DNA of 6,049 nt from Rhodobacterales bacterium UBA3077. Its GTDB lineage: Bacteria > Pseudomonadota > Alphaproteobacteria > Rhodobacterales > Rhodobacteraceae. Position 1 is the stretch's first letter. Each line of letters begins with the position of its first letter. The DNA lies in the NCBI GenBank assembly GCA_002366685.1, contig DFBP01000151.1, positions 1 to 6,049 on the forward strand, read 5' to 3'. This document shows positions 1 to 5,843 of the stretch, one piece after another. Position numbers and translations under genes: made by a program. The notes below the pieces were generated by a model that saw only the letters and a program-made list of their open reading frames with translations, was not told the DNA's origin and ran no database searches.

Positions 1-899
1 TCTTCTTCCAGAATCTGGTACCAGCGGGTGGCATCGAATTCTGCCTCGTCAACGATCATGGTGACCCCGTTGGTTAGAGGCGCGATGATCCCGTAAGAGG
101 TTCCAGTCACCCAGCCGGGGTCGGCTGTGCACCAGTAGACATCCTTCGCATGAAGATCGAGCGCGATCCTGCCGGTAACATGGTGGGCAACCACCGCCCC
201 GTGCACGTGCACCGCCCCTTTGGGTTTGCCGGTGGTCCCACTGGTGAAATGCAACAGGGCGGGGTCCTCTCGTTCCATCGGCTCGACTGCAAATTCCTCG
301 GAAGCGGAAACCATCATATCAGGCAGATTATGCAGGTCTTCGTTGTTTTCCTCGCCGTCAATCAGCAGAATTTCCGTCAGATTTGGCAACTCGCCACGTA
401 GGGCTGCAACCTTCCGCTTGTAAAGCCGCTTTGACGTAACCAGAAGTTTTGCATCACCAATTTCCATACGAGATTTCAAAGGTTCAGGTCCGAATGCCGA
501 GAACAACGGGCAAAATACTGCGCCAGCCTTCATGGTGCCCAAAGCGGCGATATACAGTTCAGGCACACGGCCGAGCAGGGAATAAACACGCTCGCCCTTT
601 TCAACGCCAAGTGTGCGCAGCACATTGGCAAAGCGGTTGCTTCTCTCGGCCAGATCAAGATAGGTATAATCGAACCGCTCGCCGTCTTTGGCAATCCAGC
701 GCAGTGCAACCTTATCACCTTTGCCGTTTGCCACATGACGGTCGATAGCCTCATGCGCGATGTTTATCCTACCGTTCGGCAGCCCATCCAGAAGCCCCGC
801 CGCCGTTTCCCAAGAGAAATTTGCAACCTCCTGCTGATAATCCCGCATGTTTGCTTGCGTTACCTGTTTCTCTGTTTTACGAATAAATTCTCCGGCCAC
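1..899 (-). CDS. acsA: Acetyl-CoA synthetase (AMP-forming), N-terminal part, cut by window edge
   Basis: This enzyme activates acetate with ATP and CoA to acetyl-CoA through an acetyl-adenylate, in the cytoplasm. The minus strand reads without interruption from 899 to base 1 (299 codons plus two bases), so the C-terminal half is off the window. Visible features are an N-terminal FSWE...LDGLPNG...IAHEAIDRH segment typical of acetyl-CoA synthetases (about residues 28-55), the P-loop TSGTTGKPKG (residues 219-228, bases 216-245), and CTADPGWVTGTSYG (residues 257-270), which is characteristic of the AcsA subfamily. The C-terminal lysine that protein acetyltransferases modify lies outside the window. 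I chose the GTG at 899 because GAGG lies 8 bases upstream and the added 17 residues appear to continue the family's N-terminal region; the ATG at 848 has no good ribosome site. The gene is divergent from a Pat-like acetyltransferase and shares its promoter region. The family is near certain; acetate rather than propionate is inferred from overall similarity. Confidence 0.92.
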   Translation of the reverse strand, partial: MAGEFIRKTEKQVTQANMRDYQQEVANFSWETAAGLLDGLPNGRINIAHEAIDRHVANGKGDKVALRWIAKDGERFDYTYLDLAERSNRFANVLRTLGVEKGERVYSLLGRVPELYIAALGTMKAGAVFCPLFSAFGPEPLKSRMEIGDAKLLVTSKRLYKRKVAALRGELPNLTEILLIDGEENNEDLHNLPDMMVSASEEFAVEPMEREDPALLHFTSGTTGKPKGAVHVHGAVVAHHVTGRIALDLHAKDVYWCTADPGWVTGTSYGIIAPLTNGVTMIVDEAEFDATRWYQILEE

Positions 900-907
900 T
901 TTGCTAC

Positions 908-911
908 CCTC
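908..911 (-). promoter_or_regulatory. Ribosome binding site deciding the GTG start of acsA
   Basis: On the minus strand, GAGG is followed by 8 bases and then GTG at 899-897. The in-frame ATG at 848 has only a weak AGG about 15 bases upstream. This supports GTG initiation, which adds 17 residues. Confidence 0.6.
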
Positions 912-981
912 GGCTTTCTTATTCAGTAAGATATATTTTTTTACGCAAGACGAATGCTGCACCTTTTACGGGTTATCGTCG

Positions 982-995
982 TTGACATGGATCAA
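982..995. promoter_or_regulatory. FNR/FixK-type operator between acsA and the Pat-like gene
   Basis: The bases TTGAC-ATGG-ATCAA match the FNR/FixK/Anr consensus TTGAT-N4-ATCAA at 9 of 10 half-site positions, and the C at position 5 is common in such boxes. Its centre (988.5) lies about 78 bp upstream of the Pat-like start and about 90 bp upstream of the acsA start. Regulators of this CRP/FNR family activate genes at low oxygen. The box is palindromic and could serve either divergent gene; which regulator binds it cannot be told from the sequence. Confidence 0.75.
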
Positions 996-1017
996 CGCCC
1001 TAGATTGCGTTGTGGGT

Positions 1018-1030
1018 GATAACTCGCGTC
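1018..1030 (+). promoter_or_regulatory. Predicted -10 element and start point for the Pat-like operon
   Basis: GATAAC (1018-1023) keeps the central ATAA of TATAAT (4 of 6 bases). If transcription starts near 1030, the FNR-type box is centred at -41.5, the standard class II activator position. This would give a leader of about 37 bases containing AAGGA at 1053-1057, 9 bases before the ATG at 1067. On the acsA side the equivalent position carries CAGCAT (bases 959-954, minus strand), a weaker -10, so the case for direct activation of acsA is weaker. Confidence 0.5.
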
Positions 1031-1066
1031 AGGATTATTAAATTTTAGAAATAAGGACAGAATGCT

Positions 1067-3748
1067 ATGGGCCCGAGTCCGCTTGAACCGCTCTTCAATC
1101 CACGATCTATCGCTGTCTTTGGGGCAAGCGATTCCGGCCGCAGTGTAGGCTCCAAGCTTTTCGAAAATCTTCTGGATGGTGGATTTCAGGGCGAAATCGT
1201 CCCGATAAATCCTAAATATGACCAAGTTCGCGGTAGGCCGTGTTTTTCCTCTATCGATGAGATCGATAGTGATATCGACCTAGCTGTGATCGCAACACCG
1301 GCGGCCACAGTCGCAGACATCATACAGCAATGCGGTGAGGCCGGCATCCATAACGCGATAGTCTTGTCAGCCGGATTTGGAGAAACGGGCGACGATGGTA
1401 AGAAGCGTACTATAGAGCTTCTCGACGTTGCACGGCGTAGTGGCGTTCGCTTCTTGGGTCCGAATTGCGTCGGACTCGTCCGGCCATGGCTTGGCATGAA
1501 TGCAACCTTTCTAAAATCGGTTACGCCGAAAGGTCGTCTTGCCGTAGTTTCGCAATCCGGCGCGCTTTGCTCCGCAATCTCGGATTGGGCTGAACCGCAT
1601 CACCTTGGTTTTTCGGCGGTTGTTTCCCTCGGAAATTCAGCCAATGTTGATTTTGGCGACGTGTTGAACTTCCTCGCAACAGACGTAAATACCGATGCTA
1701 TTCTTCTTTACGTTGAGGGTGTACGGGATGCCCGTTCGTTTATTAGTGCTTTGCGGGCAACAGCAAGATTGAAACCCGTCATAGTGCTGAAGGTTGGGCA
1801 CCATAATCAGGGTTCGAAGGCGGCCCATACTCACACAGGAGCGTTGATAGGTTCGGATTCTGTCTTTGATGCCGCTCTGGAGAGGGCTGGAGCAGTCCGC
1901 GTCCAAACCTTCGGGCAGCTCTTTGCTGCGGCCGAGATTCTTTCTCCGAACCGGCGTTCTGGCGGCAATCGTCTGGGTATAATTACCAACGGTGGGGGTG
2001 CGGGTGTACTTGCTGCGGATCGCGCAGGGGATTTCCACATAGACCTTCCGATGCCGTCTGAAAAAACAATTGAGACATTAGACGCCATACTTCCTCCCTA
2101 TTGGTCAAAGAGTAATCCGATTGACATTCTCGGCGACGCAAAGCCTGAAATTTTCAGTGCCGCCGTTAGTGCCAGTCTGAAAGACAGCAACTTTGATGGC
2201 GTTTTGGTGATGCTGACACCACAAGCGATGACCGAAGCAACGGATGCGGCAAAAGCTGTAATCGAAGCTGTTTCGATCAATACCAAAAAGCCGGTTCTGG
2301 CCTGCTGGATGGGAGAAACTTCGGTCAAGGAAGGACGTGATCTTTTAAGTGCAAACGGTTTTCCGGATTTCGCGACCCCGGAGCGCGCAGTTGAGGCGTT
2401 TTCCTATCTTGCCCAGCACCAGCGGAACCAAAAACTGGCGCTTGAGGTGCCCGAGCCGCTTTCCGATTTCGAGCCTTCTGACCTTGATGGTGCACGGATG
2501 ATCATTGATGCTGCGCTGGCAGAAGGCCGCTCAATGCTTTCAGATACCGAGTCAAAGGCCGTTTTGCATGCCTTTCATATTCCCGCCAACATAACGCTGG
2601 AAGTAGATAGTTCTTCCAAGGCACTAATCACCGCCGAGACAGTTGGATTTCCGGTTGCGATGAAGATCAACTCCCCACAGATTACACATAAATCCGATGT
2701 TAATGGCGTGCGGATAAACATCATGAATGCCGCCGACGTAAAGTTGGCCTATCGCGAGATCACCAAAGCTGCCGAAATCATGCGGCCTGACGCTACAATC
2801 CTCGGTGTCACGGTTGAGCCGATGGCAAAAGTCGAGGATGCGCGCGAACTGGTTATAGGTGCGAGTCGGGACCCTGTTTTCGGTCCAACCATCCTTTTTG
2901 GCGCAGGTGGGACGATGGTCGAAATCCTGCAGGACAGTTCGGTCGCGCTTCCACCGCTAAACACGATATTGGCGGATCGTTTGATTAACCGCACAAAAGT
3001 TTCGCGCCTCCTCGCGGCTTTTCGGGACCGTCCCGCCGTGGACCGCTCGGCTGTTATCAATGTGTTGCTGCGCGTATCCGATCTTGTCAGCGAAATGCCT
3101 GAAATAGAGGAGCTTGATATAAATCCGCTTCTGGCTGGTCCGGAAGGCGTTATCGCTGTGGATGCACGTATTCGAATTGCCCGCCCACCCGCTAAGGTCG
3201 GACGGTATGACCATTTGGCGATTTCGCCTTATCCTCGCCATTTGGTACAAAACGGACACTTGGCAGACGGAACGCCCCTGATGATCCGTCCTATTCGCTC
3301 GGAGGATGCTGAAGGTGAACAGGCTTTTGTCAAAAACCTTTCGCCTCAAGCCAAGCAACTCCGCTTCATGGGGGCTCTGAACGAATTGTCGCCAAAGATG
3401 TTGGCGCAATTCACGCAGATCGACTACAGTCGTGAAATGGCGCTTGTTGCACTAACCATGGAAAATGGGAAATACGTACAGCAGGGCGTCGCCCGATATA
3501 TCATTAATGCGGACAACGAGAGTTGCGAGTTTGCGATTGTTGTATCGGACAACTATCAAAATCAAGGTATAGGTACGCGGCTCATGAAGGCGTTGATCGA
3601 TGCGGCGCGGTATCACAATCTAGATAAAATGGAAGGCTCGGTGCTTTCAAAAAATGCAGGCATGCTCCAGTTGATGAGCGAGCTTGGATTTTCGAAGCGA
3701 CGTTCTGTCAGTGATAGTAGTATATTCCAAGTCGAGTACTGGCTATGA
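1067..3748 (+). CDS. pat: Pat-like protein: NDP-forming acyl-CoA synthetase fused to GNAT acetyltransferase
   Basis: The 893 residues match the architecture and length of protein lysine acetyltransferase Pat/PatZ (about 886 residues in E. coli, as I recall). In order: a CoA-binding Rossmann domain (AVFGASD at 16-22, GPNCVGL at 131-137); succinyl-CoA-ligase-like domains (VVSQSGAL at 160-167, HTGAL at 256-260); an ATP-grasp domain (HKSDVNGV at 541-548, VFGP at 604-607, GGTMVE at 614-619, LDINPLL at 683-689); and a C-terminal GNAT domain (about 735-893). The GNAT acetyl-CoA motif is QNQGIG at 831-836. Glu821 in CEFAIVV aligns with the catalytic Glu of Salmonella Pat. Pat enzymes acetylate the active-site lysine of acyl-CoA synthetases and inactivate them; the divergent acsA is the obvious target. 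Unlike enterobacterial Pat, the His256 and GGTMVE motifs are retained, so ADP-forming acetate-CoA ligase activity is possible. AAGGA 9 bases upstream supports the start. The deacetylase gene follows after 31 bp, probably in the same operon. Confidence 0.9.
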   Translation: MGPSPLEPLFNPRSIAVFGASDSGRSVGSKLFENLLDGGFQGEIVPINPKYDQVRGRPCFSSIDEIDSDIDLAVIATPAATVADIIQQCGEAGIHNAIVLSAGFGETGDDGKKRTIELLDVARRSGVRFLGPNCVGLVRPWLGMNATFLKSVTPKGRLAVVSQSGALCSAISDWAEPHHLGFSAVVSLGNSANVDFGDVLNFLATDVNTDAILLYVEGVRDARSFISALRATARLKPVIVLKVGHHNQGSKAAHTHTGALIGSDSVFDAALERAGAVRVQTFGQLFAAAEILSPNRRSGGNRLGIITNGGGAGVLAADRAGDFHIDLPMPSEKTIETLDAILPPYWSKSNPIDILGDAKPEIFSAAVSASLKDSNFDGVLVMLTPQAMTEATDAAKAVIEAVSINTKKPVLACWMGETSVKEGRDLLSANGFPDFATPERAVEAFSYLAQHQRNQKLALEVPEPLSDFEPSDLDGARMIIDAALAEGRSMLSDTESKAVLHAFHIPANITLEVDSSSKALITAETVGFPVAMKINSPQITHKSDVNGVRINIMNAADVKLAYREITKAAEIMRPDATILGVTVEPMAKVEDARELVIGASRDPVFGPTILFGAGGTMVEILQDSSVALPPLNTILADRLINRTKVSRLLAAFRDRPAVDRSAVINVLLRVSDLVSEMPEIEELDINPLLAGPEGVIAVDARIRIARPPAKVGRYDHLAISPYPRHLVQNGHLADGTPLMIRPIRSEDAEGEQAFVKNLSPQAKQLRFMGALNELSPKMLAQFTQIDYSREMALVALTMENGKYVQQGVARYIINADNESCEFAIVVSDNYQNQGIGTRLMKALIDAARYHNLDKMEGSVLSKNAGMLQLMSELGFSKRRSVSDSSIFQVEYWL

Positions 3749-3779
3749 AAACCTGTTCAACAATAAATCGAGAAACAAA

Positions 3780-4697
3780 ATGCTAGCAATTGTTTCGCAT
3801 CCGGATTGCCTCGAACACGACGCTGGGCCATTTCATCCCGAGTCGCCTGATAGGCTTCACGCTATAAACAATCAAATTATCATGTCGGGTCTGGACTTTG
3901 TCATCCGTCATTTCGATGCACCGCTTGCCAGCCGCGAGCAGTTGGCCCTTGCACATGACCGGACCTATGTAGACCACGTATTCTCCGTTGCTCCTAAAGA
4001 GGGTTCGATTGAGTTAGACGGCGACACAGTGATGAACCCCGGTAGTCTTGACGCGGCCCTACGCGCGGCTGGAGCGGGGATTTTGGGCGTCGATCTTATT
4101 ATGAAGGGTGAAGCTGGGCCAGTATTCTGCGCTATTCGCCCACCTGGGCACCACGCGGAACATGACAAGGCAATGGGGTTCTGCCTTTTCAATAACATCG
4201 CGGTAGCTGCCGCCCATGCGCTTAAAGTATACGGCTTTAAACGCATCGCAATTGTTGATTTCGATGTGCACCATGGTAACGGCACCGAGGATATCTTTAG
4301 AAACGATGAACGTGTGCTTTTCTGTTCGAGCTTCCAGCACCCTTTTTATCCCTATACCGGGCATGATTCCGACGCATCAAATCTGGTCGATGTGCCGTTG
4401 AAGGCAGGGACGGATGGGCCGGCATTTCGAAAGGCTATCAAGGAACACTGGCTGCCTGCGTTGGAAAGGTTCCGACCGCAATTCATTTTCATCTCGGCTG
4501 GATTTGACGCGCATGTTTACGACGAGATGTCGGGCCTACAACTTACGGAGGCAGACTACGGATGGATTACGGGCGAACTTCTTTCGATTGCGAAGAAGCA
4601 CGCGGAGGGAAGGGTAGTGTCAATGCTCGAAGGAGGCTATGAGCCAGGCGCACTAGCTCGAAGCGTGGTCAGTCACCTCAAATCACTGCTGGACTAA
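3780..4697 (+). CDS. Histone deacetylase family protein (Zn-dependent lysine deacetylase)
   Basis: This is a 305-residue arginase-fold deacetylase of the HDAC/AcuC/acetylpolyamine amidohydrolase superfamily, full length for the bacterial family. Visible motifs: HPESPDRL near the N-terminus; RPPGHHAEHD (120-129) with the catalytic His pair 124-125; VDFDVHHGNGT (159-169) with predicted Zn ligands Asp162 and His164; SAGFDAH (239-245) with the third ligand Asp243; and LEGGYEP (283-289) with catalytic Tyr287. All key residues are present, so it should be active. I chose the ATG at 3780 because MLAIVSHPDC begins exactly like family members. The frame stays open upstream to an ATG at 3684, but that would overlap the Pat-like gene with unrelated residues. 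The ribosome site is weak (GAGA, 6 bases upstream). The 31-bp gap after the Pat-like gene suggests co-transcription. Inferred role: removing the acetyl group that Pat places on AcsA, as AcuC does in Bacillus and LdaA in Rhodopseudomonas. A polyamine or other acyl substrate cannot be excluded. Confidence 0.88.
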   Translation: MLAIVSHPDCLEHDAGPFHPESPDRLHAINNQIIMSGLDFVIRHFDAPLASREQLALAHDRTYVDHVFSVAPKEGSIELDGDTVMNPGSLDAALRAAGAGILGVDLIMKGEAGPVFCAIRPPGHHAEHDKAMGFCLFNNIAVAAAHALKVYGFKRIAIVDFDVHHGNGTEDIFRNDERVLFCSSFQHPFYPYTGHDSDASNLVDVPLKAGTDGPAFRKAIKEHWLPALERFRPQFIFISAGFDAHVYDEMSGLQLTEADYGWITGELLSIAKKHAEGRVVSMLEGGYEPGALARSVVSHLKSLLD

Positions 4698-4747
4698 CGA
4701 CCACCGGTTACTGGAAAAGTGAGTTACTTTCGAGCGAGGTTTTCCGC

Positions 4748-4769
4748 CGTCATGCACTCAAGCATGACG
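4748..4769. terminator. Perfect hairpin in the gap between convergent genes
   Basis: CGTCATGC and GCATGACG form a perfect 8-bp stem around the 6-base loop ACTCAA. It lies in the 80-bp gap between the convergent stops at 4697 and 4778, where a shared terminator is expected. Neither side has a clear T-run, so it is not a classical intrinsic terminator; it may protect 3' ends or act with Rho. Confidence 0.45.
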
Positions 4770-4777
4770 ATCTCCAT

Positions 4778-5356
4778 TCATCTTGCGCTCCATTGATGGA
4801 TATGCACGTCCCTGCCGGAAGCTCCTTGCATAATTTTAATGGCCAGCGCCTCTTTCTCCGGTGTGAAAGTTCGCACCCACAGCAGAAGACCACCATGCTT
4901 CAACTGATTTTCGTAATATTCGGAATGCTGTTTTCCGACACGCCTTGCAAAAAGACTGCCGATTGCACCACCAGGTGCACCACCGATGACGGCTGCGGCG
5001 ATTGATCCGGCCAAAGTGCTGGCAGGCGTTAAAAGCGCAGTCATCGCGATTACCGAGCCGACGAACATAAATCCACCGAAGATCGAACCTTCGAGTTCGC
5101 CCATCGCTTCTTCCGAGACAAAATTAGCCCGAGGTGCTTTGGGATCATCCTCTAACTCGGAGGCTTGCCAAAATCTCGACCCGAGTTTTTCCTTTACGGT
5201 GTCATCTCCAGCCAACAAACTGGTATCGAACCGGCTGAACCCGGCTATCCACAAATCATAAATGGCTTGCTGGAGAGATTCGACATCGTCGAAAACTCCC
5301 ACCGCTTCGGGAACGTCGATCAAGTGCTCCGGTGTTTTGTTTTCCTCTTCTGACAT
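4778..5356 (-). CDS. Small membrane protein with glycine-rich hydrophobic core, possibly stress-related; function unknown
   Basis: The protein has 192 residues. The N-terminal part (about 17-50, GVFDDVESLQQAI...AGFSRFDTSLLAG) reads like the short alpha/beta module seen in general-stress proteins of the YflT/DUF1269 kind. An acidic linker follows. Residues 90-137 are a hydrophobic, Gly/Ala-rich stretch with GxxxG-like spacing (SIFGGFMFVGSV..., AAAVIGGAPGGAIGSLFA), likely two membrane-embedded segments of glycine-zipper type. The C-terminal part (about 155-190) has GGLLLWVRTFTPEKEA and GRDVHIHQW, a second alpha/beta element. There is no signal peptide. The start is well supported: AAGGAG lies about 6 bases upstream of the ATG on the minus strand. 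The gene stands alone, convergent with the deacetylase, and has its own promoter with an FNR-type box. I recognise the general type but no defined function; a low-oxygen or stress role is inferred from the promoter. Confidence 0.8.
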   Translation of the reverse strand: MSEEENKTPEHLIDVPEAVGVFDDVESLQQAIYDLWIAGFSRFDTSLLAGDDTVKEKLGSRFWQASELEDDPKAPRANFVSEEAMGELEGSIFGGFMFVGSVIAMTALLTPASTLAGSIAAAVIGGAPGGAIGSLFARRVGKQHSEYYENQLKHGGLLLWVRTFTPEKEALAIKIMQGASGRDVHIHQWSAR

Positions 5357-5432
5357 TTCATTCTCCTTCAGTTATTTGTCTTGACCAGAAAAATCCGTGT
5401 CGTGCTTAATGTTTTTATTCTAGGCCGCGTTG

Positions 5433-5438
5433 ATTTTA
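5433..5438 (-). promoter_or_regulatory. Predicted -10 element for the membrane protein gene
   Basis: The minus strand reads TAAAAT from 5438 to 5433, a 5 of 6 match to TATAAT. With transcription starting at about 5426, the FNR-type box at 5461-5474 is centred at exactly -41.5, class II geometry, with a leader of about 70 bases. The combination of box, spacing and -10 makes this the best-supported promoter in the window. Confidence 0.65.
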
Positions 5439-5460
5439 GCCCCCCTTCGGCAGTGTCACA

Positions 5461-5474
5461 TTGACATAAATCAT
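5461..5474. promoter_or_regulatory. FNR/FixK-type operator, second copy
   Basis: TTGAC-ATAA-ATCAT matches TTGAT-N4-ATCAA at 8 of 10 half-site positions; the final base is T rather than A. It shares the first half-site (TTGACAT) with the box at 982. It lies between two divergent genes, with its centre about 111 bp from the membrane protein start and about 163 bp from the small-protein start at 5631. Toward the plus strand, the nearest -10 at class II distance is TCCAAT at 5498-5503 (4 of 6), so control of the plus-strand genes is less certain. Confidence 0.65.
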
Positions 5475-5630
5475 GATGTGCGAGACGTTGCTTTCCATCC
5501 AATGTTGGCGCATGCTTGGCTGAACGTTTCTGGTAATAAGCATAAATCCAAAGTAGGGTCGAAGGAACATAGTGCGTTCTGATTACAGTAAAACATTACG
5601 GATATTGCACTAAAACAGGGGATATCAAGC

Positions 5631-5840
5631 ATGAGCCAAATCACACACGAGCGGTTGCAACAGATTGTCGGAGATATTGACGATAACAAATTGGCAGCGA
5701 TCCAGGCATCAGGTGCCAAGCTTGAGGACGTCATTGAAGCAAAGGCACTGGCCGACGGAAAAAGCGACGTTGTCGGTCAAGGCGAGCAGGCTTTGCGCGG
5801 CCCCGTGAAAGAGGTTTTTATCATCCTGACAGGGGGGTAA
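5631..5840 (+). CDS. Small acidic protein, function unknown (69 residues)
   Basis: The sequence runs MSQITHERLQQIVGDIDD... to ...VKEVFIILTGG. It is mostly predicted helix: an N-terminal helix with IVGDIDDNKLAAIQASGA, then LEDVIEAKALADG, and a short C-terminal helix (residues 54-66). There are no cysteines, no signal peptide and no membrane segment, so it is likely cytoplasmic. AGGGG at 5617-5621 lies 9 bases before the ATG. Its stop is 3 bases before the next start, so the two are almost certainly translated as a pair. The regular composition, good ribosome site and coupling argue that it is real. It resembles small conserved proteins I associate with alphaproteobacterial low-oxygen gene groups, but I cannot name the family. 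Confidence 0.75.
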   Translation: MSQITHERLQQIVGDIDDNKLAAIQASGAKLEDVIEAKALADGKSDVVGQGEQALRGPVKEVFIILTGG

Positions 5841-5843
5841 CGA

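Noticed and set aside
449..754. Open frames on both strands within 449-754
   Set aside because: They overlap the real acsA frame, which reads a complete acetyl-CoA synthetase sequence; their translations look like no protein family.
846..848. ATG at 848 (minus strand) as the acsA start
   Set aside because: It has no ribosome site at proper distance; GTG at 899 has GAGG 8 bases upstream and the added residues fit the family N-terminus.
1..899. Possible frameshifted or broken acsA, because no long complete frame ends in the window
   Set aside because: The minus-strand reading is uninterrupted over 299 codons with all expected motifs; it is simply cut by the window edge.
1637..2038. 133-codon minus-strand frame inside the Pat-like gene, and a similar 150-codon frame at 2957-3409
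   Set aside because: Both are antisense to conserved catalytic domains, have low-complexity or atypical translations, and lack a ribosome site; they are shadows.
3684..3779. Upstream extension of the deacetylase to an ATG at 3684, overlapping the Pat-like gene by 65 bp
   Set aside because: The extra 32 residues are just the other frame of the Pat-like C-terminus, and MLAIVSHPDC at 3780 matches the usual family start.
4711..4731. Imperfect inverted repeat AAAGT/ACTTT just after the deacetylase stop
   Set aside because: Only 5 paired bases of A/T-rich stem, no T-run; too weak to call a terminator.
5471..5734. 87-codon minus-strand frame across the promoter region and the start of the 69-residue gene
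   Set aside because: Cys- and Ser-rich atypical translation, overlaps the FNR-type box and a better-supported plus-strand gene.
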